Of a DNA stretch of 64,000 bases, positions 1-10,634 are shown one piece after another. Where the stretch lies: assembly GCA_018136815.1 (NCBI GenBank), contig CM030934.1, forward strand, positions 838,979-902,978. The letters are read 5' to 3'. The notes under the pieces are model-generated. The model was not told the DNA's origin and did not search any database. It was given only the letters and a program-made list of their open reading frames with translations. Position 1 is the first letter of the stretch, and each line of letters starts with the position of its first letter. This DNA comes from Isochrysis galbana. Lineage: Eukaryota > Haptophyta > Isochrysidales > Isochrysidaceae. The position numbers and the translations under genes were made by a program.

Positions 1-499
1 TGTCGACCAGCGAGCAGCATCGAGCGCCATGGCGTCCTTGGTGCTCCAGCTCCTCGTCAATCGCGAGCCCGGGCGAATCCTGCGGGGCGAGGGTCGGGAC
101 AGTCAAGGAGCATCCTGTGATAGCCGAATGGGCCGTGTGCGAGCTGTATGTGGTGCGTATGTGCATGCGCGGACGTCATCGCTGGGGCACCAGGGTTTGA
201 AATTTGCTTTATAGGCAATATGGGGCGTCGGACCCCTAATTTAAGAGGTGTGTAGGCACCTTTTTGACTAAAGAAACACATCTCTCAGTGGGAGCGACGT
301 CCAGTTCGGCTCGTGTGAGCCGCCAGAGCGTACGTGCAAGGGGGGGGGGTCCGACGGGACTTCGCACCCTCTTTTCGGACGAGGATTCTGAAAAGGCGGG
401 GAGACCCTCCGAGCCGCTCTCGCCGGGGCTTTCCGCTCACGGTCAAAAATGTCGACCCCCCCCCATATTAGTACTTAAAAAGCCCTGTTTGACCGCCCT
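1..499. other. No gene seen; tail of a TA-flanked MITE
   Basis: I see no supportable coding sequence here; open frames are short and overlap on both strands. The stretch ends with CTGTTTGACCGCCC followed by TA at about 485-500. This is the same terminal inverted repeat that bounds the complete element at 9301-10254. Its matching left end is not recognisable, so this is a truncated MITE tail. A run of eight or more C residues sits near 456-466. Confidence 0.5.
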
Positions 500-900
500 A
501 GGCGCAAGGAGGAATCCAGGATCCAGGAGATCGCAAAGTACAAGGATCAAGCGTGGGAATCAGGCTACGCAGGCTACAAAGGAGGCGCAAACGGCAACAG
601 GCAAGGAGCGAGTAGCGAGCGACGAGTAGAATCGGCCAACGGGTAAAATCGAGGAGCGCGAACAAGTGCGAAGTGCGAAGAGAAGCACGAGAACCAGAAG
701 CCCGTAGGTGAAAGGTCGATCGCGAATGCGACACGGGGGTACCACGTAAGAAAGTGTAGTCTTGTAGAGCATCTTGTTGGCTAGCATCCCTAGCCACATA
801 CACCGGACGAGCCATGCACCAACCGCGCACGCCCCCATCGCGGGGTAGGGGCTCCGTTGCTCCGTTGCCGATGAGGCACGGTCCCTCTGCACTAGGATTA
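500..900 (-). mobile_element. LTR remnant, inverted copy of the one at 19555-20650
   Basis: The reverse complement of about 690-885 matches 19556-19700 closely: the CAACGGAGCAACGGAGCCCC block, the block encoding a GTATGTGGCTAGG stretch, and the dyad GTGTCGCATTCGCGATCGAC at 714-735. Positions 540-660 reversed resemble 20230-20300 more loosely. No internal retroelement coding remains beside it, so it is probably a solo or truncated LTR. Boundaries are approximate. Confidence 0.55.
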
Positions 901-1110
901 AACTAGGACAACAAGAAAACTCTGGGACATCTCTCCTCTCTCTCCTGATAAGTCCTCCTTCTTCCTTCTATTCCCTTTCCTCCGTCATCGGCTCCGGTGG
1001 GGCTCGCCCGCTCTCTCTCTCACGCACCCTCCCCTCCTTCCACTTCCCCTCCCTCTTCTCGTCCATCCTCGCCAACGCACCCCTTCCCACACCGCCAGCG
1101 CACCGCCGCT

Positions 1111-1175
1111 CTCTCTCTCTCTCTCTCTCTCTCCCCCCCCCCCCCCCCCCCCCCCCCCGCGCGCGCGCGCGCGCC
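1111..1175 (+). repeat. Compound microsatellite (CT)n-(C)n-(CG)n in a gene leader
   Basis: A perfect CT run is followed by about 25 C residues and then a CG run, ending about 25 bp before the ATG at 1198. Similar coding-strand pyrimidine tracts precede most genes in this window, so it may be part of the 5' leader or core promoter rather than random expansion. Confidence 0.85.
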
Positions 1176-1197
1176 CGCCCCCAACCTTCTCGCCTCC

Positions 1198-2429
1198 ATG
1201 CCCGCGCCGCTCGTCGCCCCTCCCTCCAAGGCCTACATTGAGGCGCGCCGCAAGGCTCAGGCGCCCGCTCCGCTCTCGATGGAGCGGGGCTACGCCGCGC
1301 ACACCCAGTTCGGCCTGCCCATCCCTTGTCTCCTCTGGCCGTCTACACTATGTTCCAAAGGCTGCTACTGCCGATCGCCTATTTCGGCGGCGGTCTCCGC
1401 CCACTACCCACATGGTTTTGGCTGGTACGCGGTGCGTGTGCAGCACGACCCCGCCAAGCTCGACACCATCGCGCGGCGATTCGACACCTACACCTTCACC
1501 GCCAAGACGCCACCACCAAGCGGCAAGTGGGTACAGGGCGGCGCAGCGCAGATGATCGAGGCGATGCTTGAGGCCACCAAGGTGCCCGGCGTCTTTGAGC
1601 GAGTACCTGAGAAGTTGCGAGGCGTCTTTTGGCTGAAGGGGGACGGGCTGGGCGAGGAACTCATCGTGCTACACTATGGTGACTACTACCCCGAGCACAA
1701 CCAGTTCCTTTCGGCTATTTCGCCCTTCTCGTGGGGCTACCCGACCGGCATCCCGAAGGATGCGCCTTTCGGTGGCAAGATGTACACACCGTCAGGCATC
1801 GAGGGGAATGCGCTCGGCGTGCACCAGGATCTAGGGCGAGACGCGCTTACGACGCCCATGTCGGTCGCGATGGCCTTTGACGGGCCCGTCAACGAATTGT
1901 CCAAAACAAACACTGAGATCTGTCTCATTGAAGGTCAGCCGCTCGTGAACGCCTTCAACGGCGGGGGCAACACGTACTATGAGATGCGCCATTCGCCGGG
2001 CATAAAGCGCGATTGTTTGGTTTGCTGCTCCTCGCCCATCTCACAGCTCTTCACATTAAACGAGCTGGATGCAGACACGAGCGACCCGACGCAGGTGTGA
2101 AAGCGCACCGGCAGGCAGCATGACCCGCTCTGCCCCCTGGCAGACTCGCCCGGCGGCACGGCGACCCCCTGCCATTCTCACGTTTGTCATGTCCGAATTC
2201 TTGCTCATCACTTGCGTAGGCCTCTGGAGCGATGTGGAAGCGGGGCATCTACAACGGCTGCTGCGGCGTGGAGTGCATCCCGTTTGGCGGGTACCATCTG
2301 GTAAAGGTGATGGACGGCGATGGTCGCAAGGTCCAGCCATATTACGACGAATTCATCAGCTACATGGGAGACGTCGGCATCTTTGTGTGGGCGGGAAACA
2401 AGCCCTCGGGGTCACCCTCCTTGACCTAG
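1198..2429 (+). CDS. Unknown conserved-looking protein, two exons
   Basis: I do not recognise this protein. The proposed structure is exon 1 at 1198-2094 and exon 2 at 2220-2429. A 125-bp GT-AG intron (CAG|GTGTGA ... GCGTAG|GCC) restores one frame and yields about 368 residues. The ATG at 1198 is preferred over the earlier in-frame one at 997, because the latter would translate the CT/C/CG microsatellite. Visible features are a basic, Ala/Pro-rich N-terminus, an aromatic and glycine-rich centre with a LHYGDYYPEHNQ stretch and an FNGGGNTYYEMRHSPG stretch, and a cysteine-containing second exon (GCCGVECIPFGGYH). There is no clear signal peptide or long hydrophobic segment. Aromatic-rich sequence on both sides of the junction supports the splice. 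Residues from about 38 to 75 look less ordered and could contain an unrecognised short intron. No function is assigned. Confidence 0.6.
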
Positions 2430-4138
2430 CCCGCTGGCAACGGTCGGCGGACCTAGGCGTGTGACGCCAACGCCGCGTAGGTGCTGGCACTGGTTGCGGC
2501 CGTATCACCGCGCCGTGTTCTGGGAAGTGCTAAATTCAGCTACTTTCACCAGCTATCAAACATTTCTTAAAATTCCAACTTTGAATAAGTAAGTAAGTAA
2601 AACAACTGAATATTAGTGCCGCTACTGCCACTAGCAATGCAGCCATGCACCAGCACACGCCAAGCCTGCGACACACATGACCGCATTATAATGCTCTAAT
2701 CGGCACACAAAACTATGGCAACCTGATTATACATTATACATCCACATCTCCCCCCTCGCAGGCCCCCGGCTCCCGTTAGAACTCCCCACAAGCTCATTGG
2801 GGTGAAAACCCAGTTAGTCGCCAATAAAGCATGTACATTGAAGACTTACCACCAAGCACCAAGGAAAAGCAAAGGGGGGGGGGGGGGGGGGGAGCGAGCC
2901 TTTGCAGGCCCGTCCCGTTGACCGTTGAGAATGAAAGGCCCTTAGGGCAGGCCAACCTACCCGAGCGATCCTTAGCAGAATAAGCGACGGCGCCGAGAAC
3001 CTTGCTTTGAGTGGGCTCCCCCGGGCGAGCTTGCGCCGCTCCATCCGCTCCTCCTCTTGTCGCGAGCCTCTCACTCCGCCCGTTTACTAACGTATAAACG
3101 GCCGCCGCGGTTATCGATGAATCCCCTGTGCGCTCGAGGACCAGCACGAATTCCGCTCTCTCACACTCCACTCTCACTTCGCCCTCTCCTGCGGCGCGTG
3201 CGCATGGCGCGCGCCATGACCTGCTCTCAGGGGTCTTGAAGGGGCTCCCAGAGGACCAGCCAGGCAGCCGAGAGCTGAGAGCTGAGAGGGCAGTAGAGGC
3301 TGGGGCTCAGCCCCTGGCCGTGGTTGCCCTGCATGCCTGACGCCGCTGGTGACTGGACTTGCTGTGGGCCGCAGTTGTGCCCGGGGGAGGCACGGGCCTT
3401 GGCTCGTGCGCACCTGGGTCGGGGGGTGCCCTCTCGCAAGCGCTTCGAGTGCGCGGCGTCGGGCATGGCCCGATCGTCCGTTGCGGCGGGGTTGGCGGCA
3501 GGAGTGGAGGGGAGCGGCGGCGCCCTCCCTGACCCTATCTTTTGCAAAGATAGTTCGCCGCACTAGGTACATGGCCATCTTTGGCAGAATGACCGCATAG
3601 CAAACTTCATGATATACGGAACACCTAGTTCCTAGCTACAAACACTAGAGCGGCCCCGATGTGGTTCCACACCCAGGTCCTAAAGGCAGCCGAAACCGTC
3701 CTATGGACAAGCCCCCACACCAACAAGCAAATGCCAAATGGATGAAACACCCACACTATGCTCTCTACCACAAGCATAGTGCTAGCAAGGCACGGCACGA
3801 CGATATCAATGTGCGGGCTCACGGGGCGCACGTTACAATACGGGCAGAGATAAGCTGGTAGTTCAACGCGCATTGCACGCGCATGCGCATTTTTTACAGC
3901 GCTGAGGGCCGCCAAACGCAACTCTCAAGCTCAAACTACACAAATGTGTAGCTAGCTTAGGCGTGTCACAATTGCTCGACGAATGAGCGCGCTGCACCAG
4001 CGAATAAGGCTGCTAGCGCGTAGGCGCCCGCGGCGGGACCATTTGGATCCCACGGACGCTCGCGCGCATCTCTATTGGCTACAGTCAAGGTAGGCTGAGC
4101 TGTGCCTGTTAGTGCCTATAGCACCGGACCGGCCAAGG
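2430..4138. other. Long gap with simple repeats and a partial SINE-like repeat
   Basis: No convincing gene. Contents: a run of about 19 G at 2874-2892; a segment at about 3180-3320 that shares the CTCTCCTGCGGC..GCGCGC block and the GGCTGGGGCTCAGCCCC block with the SINE-like copies at 29474-30233 and 34930-35345; then about 550 bp (3600-4138) of unremarkable AT-richer sequence. That last part includes the 3' flank of the minus-strand remodeller gene. Open frames here lie in the repeat and are not supported. Confidence 0.5.
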
Positions 4139-6808
4139 CTATACAGCGGGCGCCTCAGTCTCACGCTGGGCAGCGTCAAAAGCGCTGGTCGTCTTCTCCA
4201 CTGCTTGGAAGCCCTTGCCTTCCTTGGTCTCGCCGCTGCGGTCGAGCACCTCTGTCAGCTCTTCCTCAGTGATGACCTTGTTATCTGACCCCAGAGCCGA
4301 CTTGGACGGGTCAAAGTCGAGCAGATCTTGAAGCTCGGTCTGCTCGAGCCGTTCGCTCTTGTCAGTCGCCTTACCGATGTCCTTGAACTTGCCCTTGGAC
4401 ACGACGAGCTGCTCAAGCTTGAGCTTCTGTTTGGCCTTGGTGAGAATCTTCTCGTCGACGGTACCGCAGGCCGCCAGGCGGTACACCATCACCCGCTTCT
4501 TCTGCCCGATGCGATGACACCTGTCCTGCGCCTGCAGGTCCATGTGCGGGTTCCTGAAGACCGGTGGGGTAGTAATTCACCATTTGCTTGCAGCTGCGTC
4601 ATGGCTGCGTGGGTGGGAGGCCGGGCGGGCAGGCTGCACCAGTCGGAGTCAAAGATGATGCAGGTATCCGCAGCGACCAGGTTGACGCCGAGGCCGCCCG
4701 CGCGCGTGGAGAGGAGAAACACATCGATGTCGGCGCCGTCTGCCTGGAATTCCTTCATCGCGCTGATCCGGTCCTCCGCCGAGACGGCGCCGTCCAGTCG
4801 CCGGTACTTAAGCTTCCGAAGAGTGCAGTACTCCTCGAGGATGTCCAACATACGCGTCATCTGTGAGAAGATGAGCACCTTGTGGTCACCCTCGTCCATC
4901 AGGCGTTTCATCAGCCGGTCGAGCAGCAGCATCTTCCCCGAGGCCTTAACGAGCACCTCGTCCAGCGCCTCATTGCCATTGGAGTCAAGTGGCCACTCGA
5001 AGAGATACGGGTGATTACAACACTTTCGAAGCTGCATAAGCAAGTTGTTGAGCTTCACACCCTTGCCTGTAGAATCGACGAGGTTACGATCGAGGATGTC
5101 CTTGTACATGACCTGCTGCCACTCCGTAAGAGCAGCAAAGAGGATGTACTCCTTCTTGGAGGGGATCTCGAGCTCGACGTCTTGTTTGAGTCGGCGCAAC
5201 AAGAAGGGGCGGAGGATCTGGTGCAGCTTGGTCACGACGGAATGCTGAAGCTCACCTTGAAGCACGCGCTCTTCGGTGTTCTCCTTTGAGAAGTCGAAGT
5301 CGAACCAAGCCTGGAACGAGTCAAGATCATCGAATATATCGGGAAGCAGGAAATTGAGGAGCGACCACAGCTCGGTGAGGTTGTTCTGCAGCGGCGTGCC
5401 GGTTAGCAGCAAGCGGTTGCCGTCCTTGCCTAGCACCTTGAGCTCGCGCAGCAGCCGGCAATTCATGTTCTTGAGGCGATGACCTTCGTCGATAATGATA
5501 AACTTCCACTGCAACGTCTTGAGGAATGAGATATCGCGGATAATGATCTCATATGAGGTGATCATCACTGGGATGTCACGCTGGTCGCCCCGTCTGCGGA
5601 ACGCACCCCGCAGCCGCGCGCGCTCATCCTTCGAACCGTGATAGATAAGAGCCTTAAGTGAAGGCGCCCACTTGGCGAACTCATTGTGCCAGTTCTGAAG
5701 GCACGAAAGCGGGCCGACCACGAGGAAGGGCCCGTTGACGTCCTTCTCCTTGAGGTGCGCCAGTAGCGCAATAGTCTGGATTGTCTTGCCCAATCCCATC
5801 TCGTCACCCAAGATGCCGTTGAGCCCGTTCTCATACAGGCCCACCATCCAATGGACGCCCACCTGGAGAGTGTGGGATGTCAAGCAGTGTGACACGCGCG
5901 CGCGGGAGCAGCCGCTGTGCGGCTCACCAGCTGGTAAGGCCGCATCTTGCCCTGCACGAGTTTCGGCTGCGGAAGGCCCGGCCCCTTGACGCTGCCGTCA
6001 TTGACAGCGATCGCCCCTTCACCCTCCTTCTTGATCTTGTTGGCCAAGAAGGACGAGTAGGCGATGCTTTTCTCGAGGAGGAACTCTAGGCGTGCCACCT
6101 GCGGGGAGGCACGGCGCGCACTCAGTCAGGAATCCGGCGCACGCTCACCCCCTCCCCCATCCGGTGCACTGTGGGGCGCACCTTATCCTTCTTGCTGGCG
6201 TACTTGAGGTTTCTGCGCTCGAGGGCTTGCTGCTTCTGCACTTCGTTTTGCGACTCTGTCAGCATGCTGTGGAAAAGAGACGCGAGGCGTCTGAGCATTG
6301 CGCACCGGCACCGCGACGGGCCTTAGCTCGTGAGGTGGACGGTGCTGGGCGCGCACCTCTCCTCTTCCCGTAGCATCGACTCTGTCACCACGCTCTCCAG
6401 CGCCGGCTTGGTGGCGACCGTTTCATCATCCGCCGAGATGTCGACCACATCCGGGCTGGAGACAACGGCACCGTCCTGCAAGAGCGTGCGGCCAAAGGGA
6501 CGCATCGAGAGAAATAAAGACCGACGAACGGACAGACAGACAGGCAGACGAACAGGCAAACGGACAGACAGACAGGCAGGCAGACAGGCAGGCAGACAGG
6601 CAGGCAGCCAGGCAGGCAGCCAGGCAGGCAGACAGGCAGAGAGAGAGAAGGAGAGAGAGAGATGGAGTGAGAGAAGGAGTGAGAGAAGGAGAGAGAGAAG
6701 GAGAGAGAGAAGGAGAGAGAAGAGGCAGCAGCGGTCTGCGGTTCCGCCAGCTGTGCAGCAGGGGCGGGGGCGGCTTACCTCTGTGCGCGCCTTCTTGGAC
6801 GCCTGCAT
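4139..6808 (-). CDS. DDM1/HELLS-like: SNF2-family chromatin remodeller, DDM1/HELLS (LSH) type
   Basis: A nuclear ATP-dependent nucleosome remodeller. In plants and animals this subfamily is needed to maintain DNA methylation and to silence transposons. Six exons are proposed on the minus strand: 6808-6779, 6475-6357, 6266-6182, 6098-5928, 5862-4640 and 4553-4139. All introns are GT-AG and phases agree, giving about 680 residues. The N-terminus has a coiled, charged segment and the subfamily-typical MRPYQL entry before the helicase core. The core shows GDEMGLGKT (near residue 158), DEGH (near 259), the LLTGTPLQNN block, and FSQMTRMLDILEEYC. The last exon restores SDWNP..DLQAQDRCHRIGQ across the 86-bp intron. 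The SFQAWFDFDF stretch after LLNFLLPD fits DDM1/HELLS better than ISWI or CHD. The start ATG is uncertain because the frame stays open upstream. The first intron is filled with tandem CAGG and GA repeats. Confidence 0.93.
6490..6760 (+). repeat. CAGG/CAGA tandem repeats and GA-rich repeats in intron 1 of the remodeller
   Basis: About 6530-6640 is a degenerate (CAGG/CAGA)n array, and about 6640-6730 is (GAGA/GAGAGAAG)n. The block lies between the splice sites at 6476 and 6778, so it is intronic. On the coding strand it is a long pyrimidine-rich tract (CTTCTCTC), as expected near an intron 3' end. Confidence 0.85.
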
Positions 6809-7584
6809 ACTTGTCAGCTGCGCCTCTCGCTCCCGCAGCCGTAGGGCAGGAAGGGCAACAGAGACAGAGCGATGGATGTAGAGGGTGGGGGGGGGGGCGG
6901 AGAGGGGGGACGGACCCCAGAGTGGAGAGGGTGGGAGGGGAGGAGGGAGAGAGAGGATGGAAGAGTGAAGGAGAGGCGAGGATACCATACGAGTAGAGTA
7001 GAGTACATTAGAGTAGAGGATAGTGAAAGGAAGAGGCGAAAAAGGCCACGTGAGAAGAGGAGAGAGGAGAAGTCGCAGAACGACATCGGATCCTCGGTGT
7101 TTCTTTAGTAGCACAGAGCGAACATATTTCATAGAGAGAGGGAGTGGCCGGAGGTATTGCGTGGCGGGAAGGAGCGCTGAGAGGGCGGTAGGTATACAAA
7201 GATAATTTGTGTACTTCCAGAAGAAGAAGAAGAGAGAGCTCCGGGGGAAAATGTAGTGTCAGGAGGGAGGAGAGACCAGAAGAAAGAAAGAAGAGAGATT
7301 GAGAAAAGTAGCAGGGGCTACTCTGCGGAGCACTTGCTCTCTAGGAGGGGAAGGGGAGAGAGTAGCCGAGCGCGCGCGCGAGGGATCGGCTCCCCATGGA
7401 TTTCCCGCGCGCGCGCCCTCACGCGGCGCTTCCCTCCCTCCCTCCCTCCCTCCCTCCCTCTCCCCTCTCTCTCTGTCCTCGCAGTCGCACAGAATCTTCG
7501 CCACGAGTTTGAAGAGTACTCAGTACTTTACTCCTACGTACTTTACTCTCTCTGGGCCTAAACGTCTACTCTAGAGCTACTCTA
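6809..7584. other. Intergenic, purine-rich on the plus strand, simple repeats
   Basis: This is upstream of the minus-strand remodeller. A G-rich tract (about 6880-6960) reads as a C/T-rich leader on the coding strand. Farther out are GAGA/GAAG-rich sequence, a short CG run near 7370, and a (CCCT)n array at about 7430-7460. I see no supportable gene. Confidence 0.5.
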
Positions 7585-7819
7585 CAGTATGGGTGCACCA
7601 TTAAGAAAACAGGACTCCAAAGCTTCTAAAGCTTTCTTGCCCCCACCGGGCTCCGCCCGGGGGTTTCTTATTTGAGGTTTCTTAGGGGCGGGGTGGGGGT
7701 GGGGGGGGGGGTTCTTATTTCTTGCGGAGACGAAAGTCGAGTGCGCCCCCCCCCCCCCCCCCCGCCCCCCCCCCCCCCCCCGCCCCCCGCGCCGTGGCCC
7801 CAACAAACTCCGCCCCCAA

Positions 7820-8287
7820 ATGCCCTCGCTCGTCGCCATGGTCTTGGGACTGAGGGAGCTGTTCGGCACCCCTCCCGGCGGGCAGCTCACTGAGGACGTC
7901 GCAAAGATGCGACGCGAAATGGGCTTGCCCGCCGCAGGCTCGCTCCTGCAGCAGGTGGCAGGTGGAGGAGTTGTGGAATATCACAAGTTTGGGAGGCAGC
8001 CCCCCCCGAAGAGCGTCGGAGCTGGCAGCTCCCCCTCCCCCCCCCCAAACCAGCCCTGCGACCGGGAGGAAGGGGGGACGAGTGCGACGCACGGCGGCAC
8101 AGGACGCACGGCAGCAGCTTCTCGGCTCGCCCAGCAAACTCGGCGGGGAGGAGATTATGCGGGCCAACAGACGGGGACGAAGAGGAAGAGGGCGGCAACG
8201 AGCGCTGCAGTAGTGGACCCGAAGCAACCGACCCTCTTGACGACTATGCCGATGTCTCCGGGCTCGCCATTTCGGCCTCCGCGATAG
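7820..8287 (+). CDS. Uncharacterised ORF inside the TA-flanked transposon
   Basis: A 155-residue open frame beginning at an ATG just after a C/G homopolymer tract. The first 60 residues are a mixed sequence (LRELFGTPPGGQLTEDVAKM) ending in a QQVAGGGVVEYHKFGRQ segment. The rest is Pro/Ala/Arg/Thr-rich with a basic TKRKR cluster that could be a nuclear localisation signal. No domain is recognised. It precedes the HTH-like ORF at 8558 with no obvious splice between them, so it may be an accessory protein of the element or the 5' part of a broken transposase. Confidence 0.35.
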   Translation: MPSLVAMVLGLRELFGTPPGGQLTEDVAKMRREMGLPAAGSLLQQVAGGGVVEYHKFGRQPPPKSVGAGSSPSPPPNQPCDREEGGTSATHGGTGRTAAASRLAQQTRRGGDYAGQQTGTKRKRAATSAAVVDPKQPTLLTTMPMSPGSPFRPPR

Positions 8288-8485
8288 TGATTTCTGGCCA
8301 ATTTGCGCGTTTTCTGGTTACGCATCGCTGTGGGGGCTACCGTGGGGGGTCTAGGGCCCAAAGGGCACCGGATATGTGCTAGTTACACCTATCCGGTCAC
8401 CATATCCAAAAATCTCGTAATGAATCCTCAATCTTGACTTGGTCAATTTTCACCCTTAGAAGTTAAAATAGCTGTTTGACCGCCC
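8288..8485 (+). mobile_element. Nested MITE tail, same family as 9301-10254
   Basis: Positions about 8330-8485 resemble about 9950-10254: a GGGCCC..CCGGATATGTGCTAGTT block, AATCCTCAA, a GGTCAATTTTCACCC block, and the terminal CTGTTTGACCGCCC at 8472-8485 followed by TA. The left end is missing. It sits within the larger element, so it is a nested truncated insertion or a recombinant. Confidence 0.6.
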
Positions 8486-8557
8486 TACCAGAGAGAGGCG
8501 GATGAGGCGGCTGCTGCTGAGGCTCGGAGGCGGAGAGAGCGACAGTGCTACAGGCGC

Positions 8558-8983
8558 ATGAGTTTCGACGAGAATGGAGGTGTAGGTGAGGGGAGGCGGG
8601 GCTCCCATCGTAGGCACCAGTACACCGTGAAGGAAAAGTTGATGCTCCTTGATGTCTTCGACAAGGTTGCACAGGACCCGACGTGCGCGAATAAACTCCA
8701 CGCGTTCAACTCGCACCCCCGTGCGCGTGGCGCCCCGTACACGACGGTCTCCAAGTGGTCGAAGGATGCCGAACGGCGAAAGATCTACGTGGCGGCGTCC
8801 AAGAAGTACGCGACATCATTGCTCCGCCCCGTGCGGGGCGCAGGCGCGCCCGCGCAGCGGGCCGCGCTGTGCGCGGCCGGCGGCCGGGAAGGGGGGTTTC
8901 TTAGCCGGAGTTTCTTAGCTGGGGGTCGAGCCTGCGGCTCGACCCCCAGTTTCTTACCGGGTCGGCGGCCAATTTCATGTTAA
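8558..8983 (+). pseudogene. HTH-like DNA-binding fragment of a pogo-like transposase
   Basis: From the ATG at 8558 the frame gives a basic arm, then a segment of about 65 residues (YTVKEKLMLLDVFDKVAQ ... APYTTVSKWSKD). It has the spacing of a psq/CENP-B-type helix-turn-helix: a first helix of LxxLxxF character and a second ending in TVSKW. After about residue 90 the frame runs into Arg/Gly/Pro low complexity, over the TTTCTTA-rich right end of the element. No catalytic DDE region follows, so I interpret it as a truncated transposase that could still bind the element ends. A similar but more complete transposase fragment, with different sequence, lies at 38298-39336. Confidence 0.5.
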
Positions 8984-9300
8984 GCTTTCTTAATGCTGGG
9001 GTTTCTTAATGGTGCACCCATACTGTAACATGAAGATTGAATTGTGGTTTCTTTGAGTACTCTATTAGATATTAGAGCCAATTATCGTTAAAACGATAGG
9101 CTCATGGAGCGCGCGTCGCTCCCCTCCTCCCCTGCCGCCAACCCCGCCGCGGCGGACGATCGGGCCATGCTCATATGCTCATGCTCGACGCCACGCTGCC
9201 GCATTCGCGAATCGACACTCGCTAGAGTTCTCTTTCGTTCGGCGCTTGACCGCCCTACTAGTGGCAGTAGTAGTACTAACGCTCAGATGCCTAGTGCCTA

Positions 9301-10254
9301 GGGCGGTCAAACAGTAGCCCGGTCACTCACTATGGGGGTGCGGAGGGCACCAGCTACAATATGGGTGAATGAAGGGCTGAATAAGCTCCCTATGGCTACC
9401 GGTAGGATGGATCAGCAAAAAAAATTGGGGGTTCTCCGGCGAAATTGTCGAAAAATACCGAATTTCAGGCCATCGAAGGCCTAACGAGTGTCGATTCGCG
9501 AATGCGACGCGCGGCCTGGCCGATTGGCGTGACCATCCGCCGGGTGGGACTTTTGCGTATTTGGTATCTGGTGGGGTCCCCCATCCGGATGGATGGTCGT
9601 AAACGGGCACACAGCGTGCCCGCCATCGGTTCGAAGTTGGGCTCTCCGGGCCTCCCTCTCCCTCGGCGACGGCTCAACGTTCAATGGACTCGGCGGATGG
9701 GTGATTTCGACGAGGTTTCGTTCGGCGCGCGGCCTGGCCAATTGGCGATTGGCGTGACCATCCGGGTGGGACCTGCGTATTTGGTATCTGGTGGGGTCCC
9801 TCATCCGGATGGGTCGTCAAACACGGGCACGCAGCGCTCCCGGTCTCGACTTGAAGTTGAGCTTTTCAAGCTTTTGCTTTTGCGATTTTAGCTTTTAGCG
9901 TCTTTTACTTTTATTGTAATATTATTGTCTTTTTTTCACATTACGTTTTGTTGTGGGGGCCCAAGGGGGGGATCCGGGATCCGGGTCCTAATGGGCCCCG
10001 GATATGTGCTAGTTGGGAGTATTGGGAACTTTCTACCGAATAAAATCCTCAAATTTCCTCAATTCTGAGATGGTCATTTTTTCACCCCTAATACTAATAA
10101 TTAATTAATAACTAATAATTATAATCAATATTATATATCCTAGCCAACCCCACTAGCTAATTGGACATAACTTTTCCGTCCCGGAATCCCGCCATGCCTG
10201 ACGGGCCAGGAGTCCGAGTGATACCGGGGGGTGGGAAACACTGTTTGACCGCCC
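9301..10254. mobile_element. MITE with GGGCGGTCAAACAG terminal inverted repeats, TA target duplication
   Basis: GGGCGGTCAAACAG at 9301-9314 is exactly inverted at 10241-10254, and TA lies outside both ends. The element is 954 bp long. Internally it holds a diverged direct repeat of about 100 bp (about 9508-9620 and 9734-9840) sharing GTGACCATCCG and TATTTGGTATCTGGTGGGGT. It also carries the dyad core near 9489-9508. No coding capacity is visible. Single ends of the same family occur at about 485-498, 8472-8485 and 9244-9255, so it is a multicopy family. Confidence 0.85.
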
Positions 10255-10459
10255 TAGAACATCATGTTTGGCCCAGTGACTGATGACTGAGCCTATGTTG
10301 GGCCTAGTGACTAGTGACTAGTGAATGTGACCTGTGAGAAGAGCGATGTAGATCAGAGTAACCAGTGGAGGCTCGCTAGCGCCACGAGTCGGTGACGATA
10401 CCACGTTCCCACGCCACAACGGAGTAGAACCACTCCTACAAGACAACTCCAACTCCCTA

Positions 10460-10634
10460 GATGGGAAATACGGTGCCGGGGCCTGCAAATACAGCCAAAT
10501 ACATATGTATTTGGCCTCCGGCCAAATACATTTCAAATACATTCGAGGCCTACAACCCAGGGCGCGCTTCAAATACAGCCAAATACATATGTATTTGGCC
10601 TCTGGCCAAATACGGTGAATACGTATTTCTCATC
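10460..10634. mobile_element. Short foldback MITE with TA target duplication
   Basis: GATGGGAAATACG at 10460 and CGTATTTCTCATC ending at 10634 are inverted with one mismatch, each flanked by TA. The 175-bp interior is built from repeated CCAAATACATATGTATTTGG palindromes separated by GGCC-bearing linkers, so the whole unit can fold into nested hairpins. It has no coding potential. Confidence 0.8.

Larger units (their letters stand above)
7585..9025 (+). mobile_element. Tc1/mariner-pogo-like DNA transposon, non-autonomous, TA target duplication
   Basis: The left end CAGTATGGGTGCACCATTAA (from 7585) and the right end are near-perfect inverted repeats of about 23 bp. Both are flanked by TA (7583-7584 and 9026-9027), the hallmark of Tc1/mariner-pogo insertion. 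Both ends also carry clustered TTTCTTA/TAAGAAA heptamers (about 7600-7710 and 8895-9010), which look like subterminal binding sites. The 1441-bp body holds two short ORFs, one with an HTH-like region, but no DDE catalytic domain. A foreign MITE tail ends at 8485 inside it. It would therefore need a transposase supplied in trans. Confidence 0.85.

Noticed and set aside
3174-3578. Minus-strand frame of 134 codons near 3.4 kb as a gene
   Set aside because: It lies on a partial SINE-like repeat, has Arg/Pro/Ala composition, and overlaps equally long frames on the other strand.
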